NCBI GenBank assembly: GCA_032871835.1
Contig: CM065301.1
Span: 36,650,405-36,714,404 of the forward strand
Length of the DNA: 64,000 bases
Direction of reading: 5' to 3'
DNA from: Dipteronia dyeriana
Lineage: Eukaryota; Streptophyta; Magnoliopsida; Sapindales; Sapindaceae
The notes under the pieces: model-generated
The model's input: the letters and a program-made list of their open reading frames with translations, nothing else
Database searches by the model: none
What the model was told of the DNA's origin: nothing
Position numbers and translations under genes: made by a program
Shown: positions 1-11,339 of the stretch, piece by piece
Position numbering within the stretch: the stretch's first letter is position 1
How the letters are laid out: the number at the start of each line of letters is the position of its first letter

Positions 1-1340
1 TTAGACTGTTCAATTAATTATGTTACGAAAGTGACACATATTTATTTCAAATTATTTATTAAAACATTTTAGTTAAAAAATAATTAAAATTTTATTTTGT
101 ATATTTTAAAATTTAATCACTCATTCAGTTTTCTGAAAAATGATTACCGCATCTTTTTCTTAAATTAATGAAATTATTATAAATAAAATAATGCTAGGCT
201 TCTCAAATTTCTTCCTTAATGTTGTTGGTATGTGACATGTCAATATCACATCACTAACCAAAAATTTTATAATTTATAAGATGTTGACACATAAAGCCAA
301 CACCATTTGGGAAAAAAAAAATAGGAAGCTAAGTATGACTCTTATAGATATTACATAAGTAATAAATTAGATTACTCGAAAGCAACACTCATTACAGTTT
401 GATATTGCTTTTAAGAAGTTAAAACCATATTTGGTAAAACTTATGAAACGATTAATCGATAATCTGATAAGTTTTGCTAGTAATTTTTGAGAAATTGAGA
501 GATTACCTTTTAAAGGTGATTATGAAATAATCTATTTCAACATTTAATGAATCGTTTAAAATATCATTATTATCCTTATAAAATAAAATTAAAATCATTT
601 ATAAATTTTATTTCATCTAAAAAATAAATATTCTTTTTAAATATTGATTTGATTTATAAAATATTTTAAAAATCTTTTATTGTTCTTATAGAATTTTTTT
701 AATTTAAATATTCAACTTAAATATTGATTTAATATATATAATTAATAAAAAATGAAATAGAATCCTAAAATCATGTATATTTTAATCATTGTAACTATGG
801 ATCGGGCTTTTGCCCATTGTCCAAGATCCCCCACTGCTGCTATCGCATGGATTCTTGTCGGCCCTTCCAGATTCCAATTCCTTATTGAGATCGAAATCTT
901 GTTCCATAATTAAGTGAATCCACAAAACCACTAGGAGAGGAATATAAACATTATTGCAATAAAATTATCAAATCTGTGTATACTGCTTTTCAATTATACT
1001 GTATTTTTTGAAATACAAAACTAATTATTTTTTCAGTATAACTATCGATGATTATTATAATGTTTACTGTGATACCAAACTGTCTCAATATCAACTACTC
1101 AAAATCTGATTATAAGAAAAGCAAAATATGAAAAAAAAATGAGAGATAACAGTTCAACTTGGATCAGGATCCTTTGTTATATTAATTTTTTTCCTGATAT
1201 AAAATAATTAGAATAAAATTTATATTTAAAAATAATAAAATTAAAATAAATAAAAGAATTTAATTACAATCATCTATTACGTATATTAGTAGATTTATAT
1301 AGCTCAGGACAATATCTTTATTCACCATTATATTAGTAAC
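1..1340. other. AT-rich DNA, no gene seen
   Basis: This stretch is strongly AT-rich and has no reading frame of useful length or recognisable domain. A short GC-richer island at about 800-900 has no supportable coding potential. Segments near 380-560 resemble the ends of small plant transposons but I could not pair them into an element. Confidence 0.6.
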
Positions 1341-1344
1341 GTGA

Positions 1345-1790
1345 CTCTGAGAGTAACTCCAACCCAATACACCAAATATTATATCAATTTGTTATAAAAA
1401 GAGTAACTTTTTTACATCAATTTTTTTTCCACACCAAATTTTATACAAAAGAGCATCTTTAGTGAATATTTTTCCAATACATATTTATACAATATTAAAG
1501 TATATATATTCCCAAATGTATTAATTAATAATTAAATTAAATAAATTAAATATGTATATCCATATGGGTATCATTTTGTAGTTCTCAACGAGATTTTTTC
1601 AACGGCACATTTTTTAGGAATACATATTAATATAATTAAGTATGTGAGGGTTAAATAGTAAGTCTAAAAAATATATACGTTGATGTGGCAGGATGTAGAA
1701 AAAAATTAATAATAAAAAAAGTATTTGATGTAGCTATAGTGCTCACCAAATTTGGTGAGCACTATAGCTCTACCAATGAGTAATGATATG
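1345..1790. mobile_element. Possible small non-autonomous TIR element
   Basis: The left edge reads gagagtaactccaaccca and the right edge, reversed, reads ctcattggtagagctat. Short AT-rich elements with 'ctccaa' type ends are common in plants. The ends are only loosely similar and I found no certain target duplication, so this is a tentative call. The right end carries the perfect palindrome listed separately. Confidence 0.3.
1732..1769. repeat. Perfect 38-bp palindrome
   Basis: Two 19-base arms, the left one agctatagtgctcaccaaa, are exact reverse complements with no spacer between them; the centre lies at 1750/1751. The arms continue imperfectly on both sides (gtag / ctac with two extra bases). 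It may be the terminus of the small element at 1345-1790. Confidence 0.95.
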
Positions 1791-2760
1791 TTTGGGATTG
1801 CTTTTGCTTGATAAATAATTACTTATTTCTCAAGTTTGAACAAATATACGTTTGGTAAACTTCACAAAAGCAACTTGTTTTACAATTTGTTCATCCATTA
1901 ATCAGCTTTTGAGAAGTCGGGTGAGGGGTTCCTTTTAGAAACAGAAGCAGACTCAATCTTTATACAATGTCCAAAATACCCTCACCATTTAATTAAAAAG
2001 ATGATAATGCCTTCAAATTAAGTAATTGTATTTTTCGAAAAACTATAATTCAGAAATAATTTTTTTTAAAAAATATATTCAAAAATATTAAATATTCAAA
2101 ATAAAAGAGAATATTATTTTTAATCAAAATAAACTTTTTCTTTTAAAAAAAAAACCTTAATGGACAGGGGCCACCATTATCGCCGATGATAGTGGCCACT
2201 ATCGCCGTTGACGAAAGTGGCAGGAGGTTAACTGGGATTCTCAAGCGAAGTCGACGCCTTCGAAGGAGGCTTGCTGAAGTAAAACCTGCAGATCCATCAA
2301 AGTTTTTTTTTTTGTGATCAAAATCGAGATCGAAGTAGCAGATGCATCACGATCGTGATGAATGAGGATCGCTAGAGTAGAACCGACCTCTCCGGTATCG
2401 GAAAAGCTTTTTACGGCCATCGACGTCACCGGTGGAGGCTGGTTCTCGTCATTTGCTGAGTTTCAGACTTGTAGTGACTGAGTTGGCTGGGTTGTGAGCG
2501 AGTTATTATTAAATGATTGTGTTGACTCAATCATAATTTTTTTTTTTCTGTTTAAATTTTTTATTTTTATATGATATTTATATTATTAATGATGTCTAAT
2601 TTAGTAATTTTATTCATTACATTTTCCATCCTTTCTAAAGTTAAGCAATTTTAAAATTTAGTTTACCAAACACTTTCAATTTTTTTCTTAAGTTGATTAT
2701 TTCCTAAATGAAGTTATAAGTATTTTTTTTTCTTAAGTAAAACAATCTCAAACATAGCCT
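1788..2760. mobile_element. Non-autonomous DNA element, family G copy 1
   Basis: The left side reads tatgtttgggattgctttt and the right side, reversed, ctatgtttgagattgtttta, giving imperfect TIRs of a type common in plant MITEs. The core at 2160-2460 is GC-richer than the flanks and contains gccaccattatcgccgatga and a 16-bp perfect palindrome at 2188-2203. A related core lies at 5627-6060, so the two are read as copies of one family. No transposase is present. Superfamily is undecided because no clear TSD was found. Confidence 0.45.
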
Positions 2761-2789
2761 AAGTTATTATCTAAAATAATAAAGAGAAA

Positions 2790-2944
2790 ACAATTTTATT
2801 GAAGAATGTTTAAAAAGTATTAATATTTTATTATTTAAATATTGTAAAATGAAGAATGATTGGAGTTATAAATTTATAGAGATAGAATATTCCATTTTGA
2901 GTCTCCAAAATAAAGAAAATTATAGTGAACCATTGAAAATGGCG
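2790..2944. repeat. Truncated terminal copy related to the 2948-4009 element
   Basis: About 150 bases here resemble 3870-4009: both contain ttggagttataaatttatag followed by a degenerate tail ending near a 'tta'. This looks like the right end of a second copy abutting the next element; its left end was not found. Confidence 0.5.
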
Positions 2945-2947
2945 TTA

Positions 2948-4009
2948 GGCCAATTCCAATGGGTCTCTATTTCTCCAAAATAAAGATCCAAAGCATTCAA
3001 ATGGTTCTCCAATTTACAGAAAACGAGAAAAATCATTTTAGAGATCAATATTTCATCTTTATATTTGGAGATCAAATCCCCAATCTCCATTTCACAATTT
3101 ACTTTTTACAATCTCACTTTACCTTCATATTTTTTCTTAAATTCCATTTATATCCTTTCACTTTTTAACTAAACTCAATTAAATTATTGTAACTCTTTAT
3201 TTATAAATCTAATTACTATAAAAATTATATCATTAAAAATATTTTGTTGAGATTTTTCATCTAAGTATAATATTGACTATATTTTAATTATTTTTTATTT
3301 TTTATTTATTATACCTTCTATTTTAATCAATAAACTAAAAGTATTTTTTGCAATGTAAAACAAATGTTTTCAAACCATCAATTCTAATCGATGTTTTCAA
3401 ATCATCAATAACATTAACATCTTTAAATTAAAATATTACACTAGAAAAATAACAAAAAAAAAGTATATTGAAAATTAAAATAAAACCAATACAGATAGTA
3501 TTGAAATTTAAAAGTTAACACTAGTATTATAACAAGTCATTTCCACTACAACCATATCAATTTGGAAAAAGACTAAAATTTCTAAAATTACCGGACAACC
3601 CACCTGGAAATTGCCTTAAACTATTAAAATTGACATAGGGAGTATTAACTATTGATATTTGTATTTGCAATTGACATATGTAGCATTAGCAATTGACATA
3701 GGTAGTATTAACATATATTATGTGCTAGAGAAAGTTAAATAAAAAAAATACAAGCTAAAATTTAAGTAAATCATATTATATAGAAGAGAAAGTTAGATAA
3801 AAATTATTTAATCTAAAATTTAGGTAAAAAAATATTAGGCGTAGGAGATAGTTAAAAATAATAAAGTAAAAAAATAATATTTTATTAATTGAAGATTGTA
3901 AAATAGCGAATTATTGGAGTTATAAATTTATAGAAATGAAATATTTTTAAAATATTCTATTTTTACTCTCTGAAATAGAGAAAATTTTAGAAATCTATTA
4001 GAAAAAGTC
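2948..4009. mobile_element. Possible PIF/Harbinger-like non-autonomous element
   Basis: The left end is ggccaattccaatgggtctc and the reversed right end is gactttttctaatagatttc, imperfect TIRs of the 'tccaatgg' kind. Both ends are bounded by the trinucleotide tta (2945-2947 and 4010-4012), which fits the 3-bp TSD of PIF/Harbinger elements. The interior is AT-rich with no transposase. A 3-bp match is weak evidence in AT-rich DNA. Confidence 0.45.
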
Positions 4010-4073
4010 TTAGAAAGTTTTTTTTATTTTATTTTTGATAATTTTAATATAAATGGTGTGATGATCAGAGATA

Positions 4074-4241
4074 CTCTAAACATTTAACGTTCACTAACTC
4101 TATAAAGTGATTTTAAACGTGGACAACAATATTTCTGTTTATAATATTTTAAGAGGTCTCTAAACATTTAACGTTCACTAACTCTATAAAGTGATTTTAA
4201 ACGTGGACAACAATATTTCTGTTTATAATATTTTAAGAGGT
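4074..4241. repeat. Exact 84-bp tandem duplication
   Basis: Unit 4074-4157 starting ctctaaacatttaacgttca is repeated at 4158-4241 without a difference that I can see. Complete identity in a decayed neighbourhood suggests a recent duplication, or an assembly artefact. Confidence 0.96.
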
Positions 4242-4482
4242 GGTGTGGCATGCGCTGTACATTAATTTAACAGATTAAAAAAACTGTTTGCTGCAGACAC
4301 CTCGAGCAGGGAGCCAAGGTTTTTAAACAATAATTTTCTTAATTATATTTTATATTTTATTGATTTAAAATCAAACTTAGGCTATATTGAGGATCGTTTT
4401 CCTTAAAATAATAATCATTTATTTTTTAAATTTTAAACAAAGGGTTGATCAATAAACATTTTAAAAGCAGTATATTTTATAA

Positions 4483-5408
4483 GAGAGAAAATAAAAAATA
4501 ACCGTAACTATTATTGAAATTTTATTTTTAACTACATATAAAAATTTAATTGTTAATAACCACTTTTTTATAAAAAAAACAGTGTATGTCCATAAATTAC
4601 AAAAATACCCCTAGTATTATTTTTTTTTCTTTAAAACTGAAAGAAAACTTGAAATCATGATTAAAATCTGGAATCAAACTTGAAATCACGGCTAGGAACT
4701 TGAAACTTGAAATCTTGTTTTAAAAAATGAAATTTTGAAACTTGAAATCTTGCTTAAATTGAAATGTTGAAACTCGAAACTTGAAATCTTAACTAAATTG
4801 AAAGTTAAAACTTGAAATGTTCTGGGTTTGTAAGTTTTTCGTTTTAAAAATTAGAAACTTGAAATGTTACCTAAATTGAAATGTTGAAACTTGAAATGTT
4901 AACTAAATTGAACTGTTTAAACTTGAAATGTTCCGGGTTTCTAGTATTTCGTTTTCTTTCCTTTTCTTTCCTTTTTTTAAACAGATCTAATCGCCGGCGG
5001 AGGAGGAGCTCGATGGCGTTGTTGGACGGTCGTGAAGCCCAGGCGACAGCACTCCGGCAAGCCGTCGACGACATGTGAGAAAGAAAGGAAAGGAGAGAGA
5101 AAGAGATGTGAGTGAAAGAGAGAGAGCTGCGGGGAGAGAGGAGGCTGGCGACGGTTCGCCGGCCTCCGCAAGGATGCCGGTGACGGTTCACCGGCGAGAG
5201 AGAGAGAGATCGGGGAGAGAGAGAGGAAATGAAAGAGAGAGAGAGATCGGAGAGAGAGAGCAAAGGAGAGAGAAAATGTTTGGGGATGGTTTTTATATGG
5301 GGGCATTCAAGTAATTTTTCAAAAAAATGGCTATTAACAAATAAATTTTCGTATGTGGTTAAAAACAAAGTTTTCATAATAGTTGTGGTTATTTTTAGCA
5401 ATTTCCAC
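4483..5408. mobile_element. Mutator-like non-autonomous element with GC-rich cargo (Pack-MULE candidate)
   Basis: The two ends form TIRs of roughly 90 bases: the left contains aaaaaataaccgtaactatt and the reversed right contains taaaaataaccacaactatt, and both continue through a 'tttttaac.acata' block and a 'gttaata.cca' block. The outer right end reads gtggaaattgctaaaaataa, a form I associate with plant MULE ends. Flanking 9-mers attttataa (4474-4482) and attttttta (5409-5417) agree at 7 of 9. Inside are ACTTGAAAT-type repeats, a GC-rich stretch (4985-5200) unlike the surroundings, and a long GA-rich tract (5078-5280). Overlapping frames on both strands across the GA tract are low-complexity and not called genes. 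The GC-rich insert may be a captured host fragment; its source is not recognised. Confidence 0.55.
4640..4960. repeat. Degenerate short tandem repeats around 'acttgaaat'
   Basis: The words gaaacttgaaatcttg and gaaacttgaaatgtta recur many times with small changes, spaced about 10-35 bases apart. The array sits inside the MULE-like element just left of its GC-rich cargo. Confidence 0.8.
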
Positions 5409-5429
5409 ATTTTTTTATAATCTGTTATT

Positions 5430-6350
5430 CCAATAATCAGCTTTCGGTAAGAATTGCTATTTCCATATTATCCTTATCATTTACATTAAAAGACAACAAT
5501 GTCTTTACATTTATCAAAATTTATTATTTTTATAATATCTATCAAAATTTATTATTTTTATAATATCTATCAAAATTATTTTAAATTTAAAAAAATAAAT
5601 AAAATATTTTAATTAAAATATTTGTAGCCACCATTGCCACCGGGGATAGCAGCCACTATTGTCATCAACGACAGTGGCAAGAGGATTGTTGGTCTTCTCC
5701 CAAAACATCAACGTTGCTGGACCACCCGGATTCCTCCAGTGTGGCGAAACGCAATTGAAATCGTGAGATTTCGTCGCGATCTCAATTGCGAGAATCGATG
5801 AGTAGAACCAACTTCTACAGTGCCAGAGAAGCAGATATTCTCTACAAATAGAAGAGGAAGAAGCCTCCTCCATTGTCGCGATCAAAATTGTGATGAATCT
5901 CGCGTCTTCGATGGCGATAGTGGGATAAGGCTTTTCGTCGCCTCCTCTACTGTCAAAGGAGATTCAACTACCTTCTATGACATCACCGGTAGATCTCGTC
6001 AAGAGTTGCAGTTGACCAATAAGTTTCCATTAATAGAGCTTGAGTTGACTCGAGAGGGTTTGTATCGGAGAAGATGGAGTTGACTCATCATAGTTTGTAT
6101 AAGGGAAAACCGAGTTGACTCGATGGATTTTTTTTTTAATAATTAATTTAAAAGCGGGAAAAAGTGAAAAAAAAAAGTATAAAAAAAATGTTTAAATAAA
6201 TTATATTTTATCAATTAAAGTTTAATAAACACGTTTGTCCCACTTTTTTTTTTAAATTGATTATTTATAAATCTAATTTATTTAACAACTATCTACTTAT
6301 CTTTGTAGCCGATTATTTCTTAAACACATTAATCCTAAACATAGCTTTAA
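5430..6350. mobile_element. Non-autonomous DNA element, family G copy 2
   Basis: The core at 5627-5684 (gccaccattgccaccgggga onward) matches the core of the 1788-2760 element, and both continue with gatc.../agtagaacc.../tcaccggt blocks. The right flank reads cctaaacatagctttaat, matching the caaacatagcctaag right edge of copy 1. Short frames in the core are not called as genes. Confidence 0.45.
5513..5580. repeat. 28-bp tandem repeat, about 2.4 copies
   Basis: The unit atcaaaatttattattttta plus taatatct is repeated at 5513-5540 and 5541-5568 with a partial third copy. Confidence 0.93.
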
Positions 6351-6552
6351 TATATCAATTTCTGCTACAATTACAGTAACCAGTTTAATAAAGTTGGTGC
6401 ATATTTTTTTCTTTTTAGTCTGCATTAACCATTCATTTTGGGTCCACAATATATATCCAATATTTTATAGTTTCAGCCTTAGTTTTGTCCAATGTTGATG
6501 ATGTCCAGTTGTCTATAAATACACGGTGAAATGAAAATTATTATGATAAATA

Positions 6553-6600
6553 AATAATTTAATAATTTAATAATTTAATAATTTAATAATTTAATAATTT
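6553..6600. repeat. 8-bp microsatellite (aataattt), six copies
   Basis: The unit aataattt is repeated about six times in a row. Low-complexity AT tract with no other content. Confidence 0.93.
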
Positions 6601-7569
6601 ATAGATAAAAGAATATTTATTAATTTAAAAGAATTTAATTTTTATATTGAGGTGTTATTGATTTATTCCCTATGTTTTTTAAAATTATTTATTTTTTATT
6701 CACTTTTCACTGATTGATCACTATGTTTTAAAAAACCATTCATTTTAATCTCTATTATCCGAATTTTAACGGTCAACAGTTACCGAAAAAATAAAATGAC
6801 ATCTTTATCTCTGAATATTTAATTTTTTTAGAAAATAATAATAATAAATTTGATTTTTCTTTTAAGATTTTTTTTTAATAAATATCGACATTATCATCAT
6901 CATTGGACATTAGGTATCATCATTGGACCAAACTAAAACCTCTACATATCAAACATCACCACCGCATCATGCGTCATCATCATCTTCCACCATCGCAACA
7001 CCAAAACCCTCTCAAATCCAACACCACCACTAGCCTCTCATCAATGAAAATAATAAAAAAACAAAACAAAAACAAATTAAACAAAACTTCCAGATCTCTT
7101 CAACAAAAATCGCTGCAATATCATCAACAGACTATAAACAAAAATCTTTAACAAGAAGACGAAGAATTATACTACCAATGGAGAGATACGAACATCATCA
7201 CAGTTTGTACAGTAGAACAACCCATTTTTGAATAAAAAAGTAAGCATAAATTTAATATTATGCATTGAGTGCCTGCACCATTTTGCTACTAAAGACCAGA
7301 TATTGAACAAGCAATAATCAATTTAACTTTCTAAAAAAATTCATGGGTTTTTGTTAAAGGTGGGCAAAATTTCCAGATCTGGTCCAGAAATGAGGGAATA
7401 TAAGGAATGCTACCTATCGTCGGCGTCAGATGGCCGTTCCATCTAAGACGAACCCCCGTCTGAGATGATGATATGAGATGAAGAAGCTGGAGACGAACCC
7501 CCGTTCGAAGATAATTGCTGATGATGATCTGAGATGGAGAATATCAATTTAATTTTATCGAAGGTTGAA

Positions 7570-7830
7570 GCAGTGGTGTAAAAATGGACTGACGCGGCCC
7601 ATTAGGGACGGCCTAGCCAGTCCATTTCTGGAAACAGGTCTGGTTGGGCCTGGCACGCCACGGTGTCGCGGGCCGGCCCGGCCCTGCCTGTTTCCAGAGA
7701 AGCAAGCCCGGTATGGCACTCCGGCCTGCCTCAGGCGGGCCGTGCCTGTGTGCCGTGCCAGGCCGGCCCGCCGGGCCCCTCTGGCTAGCCGGGCGGGACA
7801 GGCCTAACGGGCCTGGTCTGACGGGTTAGT
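7570..7830. repeat. GC-rich left subterminal region of hAT 1
   Basis: About 260 bases built from repeated gcc/ggc words (gggccggcccggcc, ggcacgcc, ccgggc), far more GC-rich than any neighbour. The mirrored right end has the same character. By analogy with other hAT elements, short repeated subterminal words may be transposase-binding sites; that role is inferred. The open frames across it are compositional and not called as genes. Confidence 0.75.
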
Positions 7831-8161
7831 TTTTCGGTCCATTTTTTTTTTCTAAATTACTTTTTTTTTTATTTAGGGTATAGTGTTTAGGATTTATAGT
7901 TTATGGTTAAGGGTTTAGGATTTAAAATGAATGAAGAGAACGAACAATTATTAGGATTTGAAATGAATAAAGAGAACGAACAATTTTTTATTTATTTATT
8001 TATTTTTCACTTATGGAATTCAGTAATACATATCTACATGATTGACTCATTAAAAACCTTACCAAGAAAAACCCAGTGGGATAAAAACTTGGTAAGGGAA
8101 AAGGAGTGCAACCGTTTTACAACTTACAAGTAAATAATAAATACATATGTAAAAGTATAAC

Positions 8162-10250
8162 CTAGTTCTGGCCCTGTCCACTACCTGAAGGGTCATCAAT
8201 ATATAGATTGTCGAAATTTAGATTAAGTTCTTTATCTACAGTTAGATTTTGTAACCTTTTTTTAGCATGCTCCCAATCCCGAAGGCATGTTAATACCTCC
8301 ACCATCTCTGGAGACAAACAGCTTCTTCTTGGTTCAATTATGTGTCCACTGGTGCTGAAAGCTTGTTCTGAAGACACCGTTGACACTTGAATAACCAGTA
8401 CGTCACGTGCTAAGTGTGACAGAACTGGATACCTGTACGTATAGGTCTTCCACCATAACAACAAATCAAACTCTTCCTTGTCTTCAACAGTATCGAACTG
8501 TGCTTCAAGGTACCTAATAAGTTCGGTACAAGAAGATGGGCTAGATCTTTGCCCTGAAGAAGTACTTGCTGATTTGTCTTTTTTTCTTCGTTTCAGAAGG
8601 CTCCAACTTGTTTGCTTCGGCTCTGTCTCCTGTCGTGTTGATTGGGGGATGTCAATGTTGCCAAACCTGGTCTCATAAATATGAAAAATCTCGAACAACT
8701 TGGTTCGAATGTCAGTAATTTGTTCTGAATAATCTATTGAAAAATTAATACCAATAAACTCAAGCAAAACTTCTAAACTAGATAATTTAACCCTGAGATC
8801 TATTATAGCACTTAAGGCATAAAGTAGGGGAAAGTTAGCCCAATATTTTTTCAACTTTGTCTCCATGACAACAACTGCAGCGCCTAGATGTTCATCTTCC
8901 CTATAACTGTTTAACAGTTCAGACATTTCCACTATCTGATGGATTGCCTGGGAAGATGTGGGATAATATACCCCGGAAAGAGTTACAGTGGCATTGTAAA
9001 AAATCTTTAAAAATTGAACAAAAATCTTTGCCACATACCAATCGTCTGTGGAAAGTAATTTTGGACTAAGTTGTCCTGTTTCGGTCAATTTCATGTTATA
9101 AAAACATGTAATGGTTGTATCATATTCCAAACAATTTTGCAACATTAAATAAGTAGAGTTCCACCTTACCGGCATATCAGTTTGGAATCGTCGGGGTTTG
9201 AGACCGTTTAATTTACAATGTCTCTTGAATTCACTGAATCTAGGATTAGAGCTGCAAATCCAAGAAATGGCATCTCTGATGCGATCTATTTGGTCGCTTA
9301 CCTGCTTTAAACTAGCCTGTACAACTAAATTTATAATATGGCATGCACACCGTTGATGGAAGAAATAACCTCCATCTTGCGGGATATTTCTTGCAACAAA
9401 CAATGCAATAGAGCTAGTATTTGCAGATGCATTATCAAATGTGATTGAAAGAATGCGATGCGTGATTTCATAAGTTTCTAAAACTTTCATTATGACATTA
9501 AAAATGTTTTCTGCGGTATGTGCAAAATCCATAGGACGAAAACCAAAAATTCTTTTTGTTATCCTTGGTTTTCCTCCAATCAGAATCTAAATAGTGTCCC
9601 GTGACACATAAATAGTCCTGTTTGGAACATGCATTCCAAATATCAGAAGTTAATGCAACATAGACACTTAAATGCTGTATTTCAGCAACTAAGTCATCCC
9701 TTTCGGTTTCAAACAATCGTATCAAATCATTTCTAGTGGTGGTTCTAGAAACAGGTTCATATTGGGGGTTATATGCAGATGTGATTAATTCTTTATAAAA
9801 TGGACTCTCACCAATACTGATCGGTTGATCAGTTTGTGCAATGTATCGTGCCAAGCACTCTCTAGCGTGCATGTCGTCGAACTGCCACGACTTAACGGAC
9901 CCGTCTGGGTGCCGTTGAAGCTGTGCCTGGGTTGTAGTATCTACCTGTCCATGTGCAGGCATACATTTGTGCATATGCCGTCTCAAATGTCCGGTTCCCC
10001 CCGTACTTGTAGCATAATTCTTATGCCAAAACTTACATTTAGCTTTGAGGCTAGACGCCCCGTTTGGGAGTGTCATTTGGACTATGTTGAAACATTGCCA
10101 CACATCTGATGTTAATTTTCTGGGACGTGATTTTGGTGTAACGCCGGAACCAGAAGGTCCCGCTTGAGTATGGGTCGGTTCTGAAATATCAAATTCATCG
10201 TTGAGCATATTCAAACCGTCCGGAAAATAAGGCTGCTGGTTAGGTTCCAT
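8162..10250 (-). pseudogene. hAT transposase with one frameshift
   Basis: The most likely start is the methionine at 10250 (MEPNQQPYFPDG). The first part has a BED-type zinc finger near 10095-9970 (conserved W, C, then HLRRHMHKC) and runs to about 9570. The reading frame then shifts by one base, near the run aagg at about 9565 on the minus strand, and continues in another frame from 9532 to the stop at 8162. The second part contains FDNASANTS and CACHIINLVVQA, typical of the catalytic region, RWNSTYLML, and the dimerisation block WWKTYTYRYPVLSHLA followed by SSEQAFSTSG. Together about 690 codons, a normal length for the family. Transposases of this family cut and rejoin the element ends in the nucleus. 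With the frameshift this copy should not make the full protein, unless the shift is a sequencing error. Confidence 0.9.
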
Positions 10251-10304
10251 TATCTGAATAAAAATATGAGCACTATAGTAGTTAATAGTCAAATTAAAAA
10301 TCAA

Positions 10305-11100
10305 TATTTACTAACAGTAATCTTAATTTACTAACAATAATTACTATAACTAATACGACACTTAAAATAATTTATTTACTTAAAAAACAAATTAAATAAA
10401 CAAAAAAAATCATAATCTACTAACATAAAATTTTAAATTCACTAGTTCACTACTACAAATAAAATTGATAAATTTACTATCATAATCTACAAATGAAAAA
10501 TTTTAATTTATGAAAAAAACAATATCAAATGTAATTACTACACTTAACATTCATCATTTACTTATTACAAAAAGTAATTTCAGTAATACAAATTAACTTT
10601 CTAAATTTTTTAATAACAAATATTAAAATTACTACTAAACTTAAAAATCTTAACAAACTAAACAAATAATATTAACATTAAAGCCCAAAAATTGATAAAC
10701 TAACTAACTAAATAGATAATGTTTTCATTAAGTAACTCAAATCTAAACATAAACATATAAATTTACTATGAGAATATGTTAGACCAAAAGTAATAACAAA
10801 ATTGTACCTTTAAAATTTGGTGTGTTGGTGGAAAACGTAGAGAATTTTGTAGAGAGAGTAATAACCAAAATGAATGAAAAAGTTTAGAGAATTGAAGAAT
10901 ATATTAGAGATTGAGATTTGAGAGAATGAGAGATTGAAAGAATGATAGAGAGAGTTAATGGAAAATGAAATGGATGGAAGTATTTATAGAAAAATTTAAT
11001 TTGTGGGTCAAAATATAATTTAAAAGATTGTAGTGGGGGTTTTGGTAATTTTTATTTCCTCCAACGGCTAGAAATCAATTCCAGCCGTTGGAGGTTTTTT
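10305..11100. other. AT-rich 5' flank of the hAT 1 transposase, no gene seen
   Basis: Between the transposase start and the right subterminal region lies very AT-rich DNA with 'tttact/aacaa' repeats. It would hold the transposase promoter and leader; no TATA box can be singled out because the whole stretch is AT-rich. Confidence 0.5.
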
Positions 11101-11109
11101 GAAAAAAAA

Positions 11110-11339
11110 AATAAAAAAAAATTGGCCCTAACGGATCGGCTGATCGGTCCACCGGGCCGGTCCGACATGCTTGGCACGCCGGATTGGCGTGCCAGGCGGG
11201 CCGGCCTACCAGGCCTCCTCCCAGCGGCCCGGCACGCGGCCTGACCCTCTTCCTTCACGGGTCGTTCCCAGAACGGTCCGTGAACTTCCTGGGCCGACCG
11301 GACCGGCCTGTCACCGGTCGGCCCATTTTTACACCACTA
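11110..11339. repeat. GC-rich right subterminal region of hAT 1
   Basis: Mirror of the left subterminal region: repeated ggcc, ggcacgcc and ccggtcc words end at the TIR ccatttttacaccacta. It is a composition island in AT-rich DNA. Confidence 0.75.

Larger units (their letters stand above)
7570..11339 (-). mobile_element. hAT transposon 1, complete ends, 3.77 kb
   Basis: The left end is cagtggtgtaaaaatgg and the reversed right end is tagtggtgtaaaaatgg, a 17-bp TIR with one mismatch at the first base. It is flanked by 8-bp sequences ggttgaag (7562-7569) and ggttaaag (11340-11347), a 7/8 match of the length typical of hAT. Inside lies one minus-strand transposase gene with a BED zinc finger and a hAT C-terminal dimerisation region. 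Both ends have strikingly GC-rich subterminal regions. The good TIR, near-perfect TSD and mostly open transposase suggest a fairly recent insertion. Confidence 0.93.

Noticed and set aside
4871..5410. Overlapping open frames of 60-180 codons on both strands
   Set aside because: They run through a GA/CT-rich tract in several phases at once and give Ser/Leu- or Arg/Glu-rich low-complexity protein; no domain.
7565..7829. Two plus-strand frames in the GC-rich block
   Set aside because: They are the GC-rich subterminal end of hAT 1; Gly/Pro/Arg composition with frames open in more than one phase.
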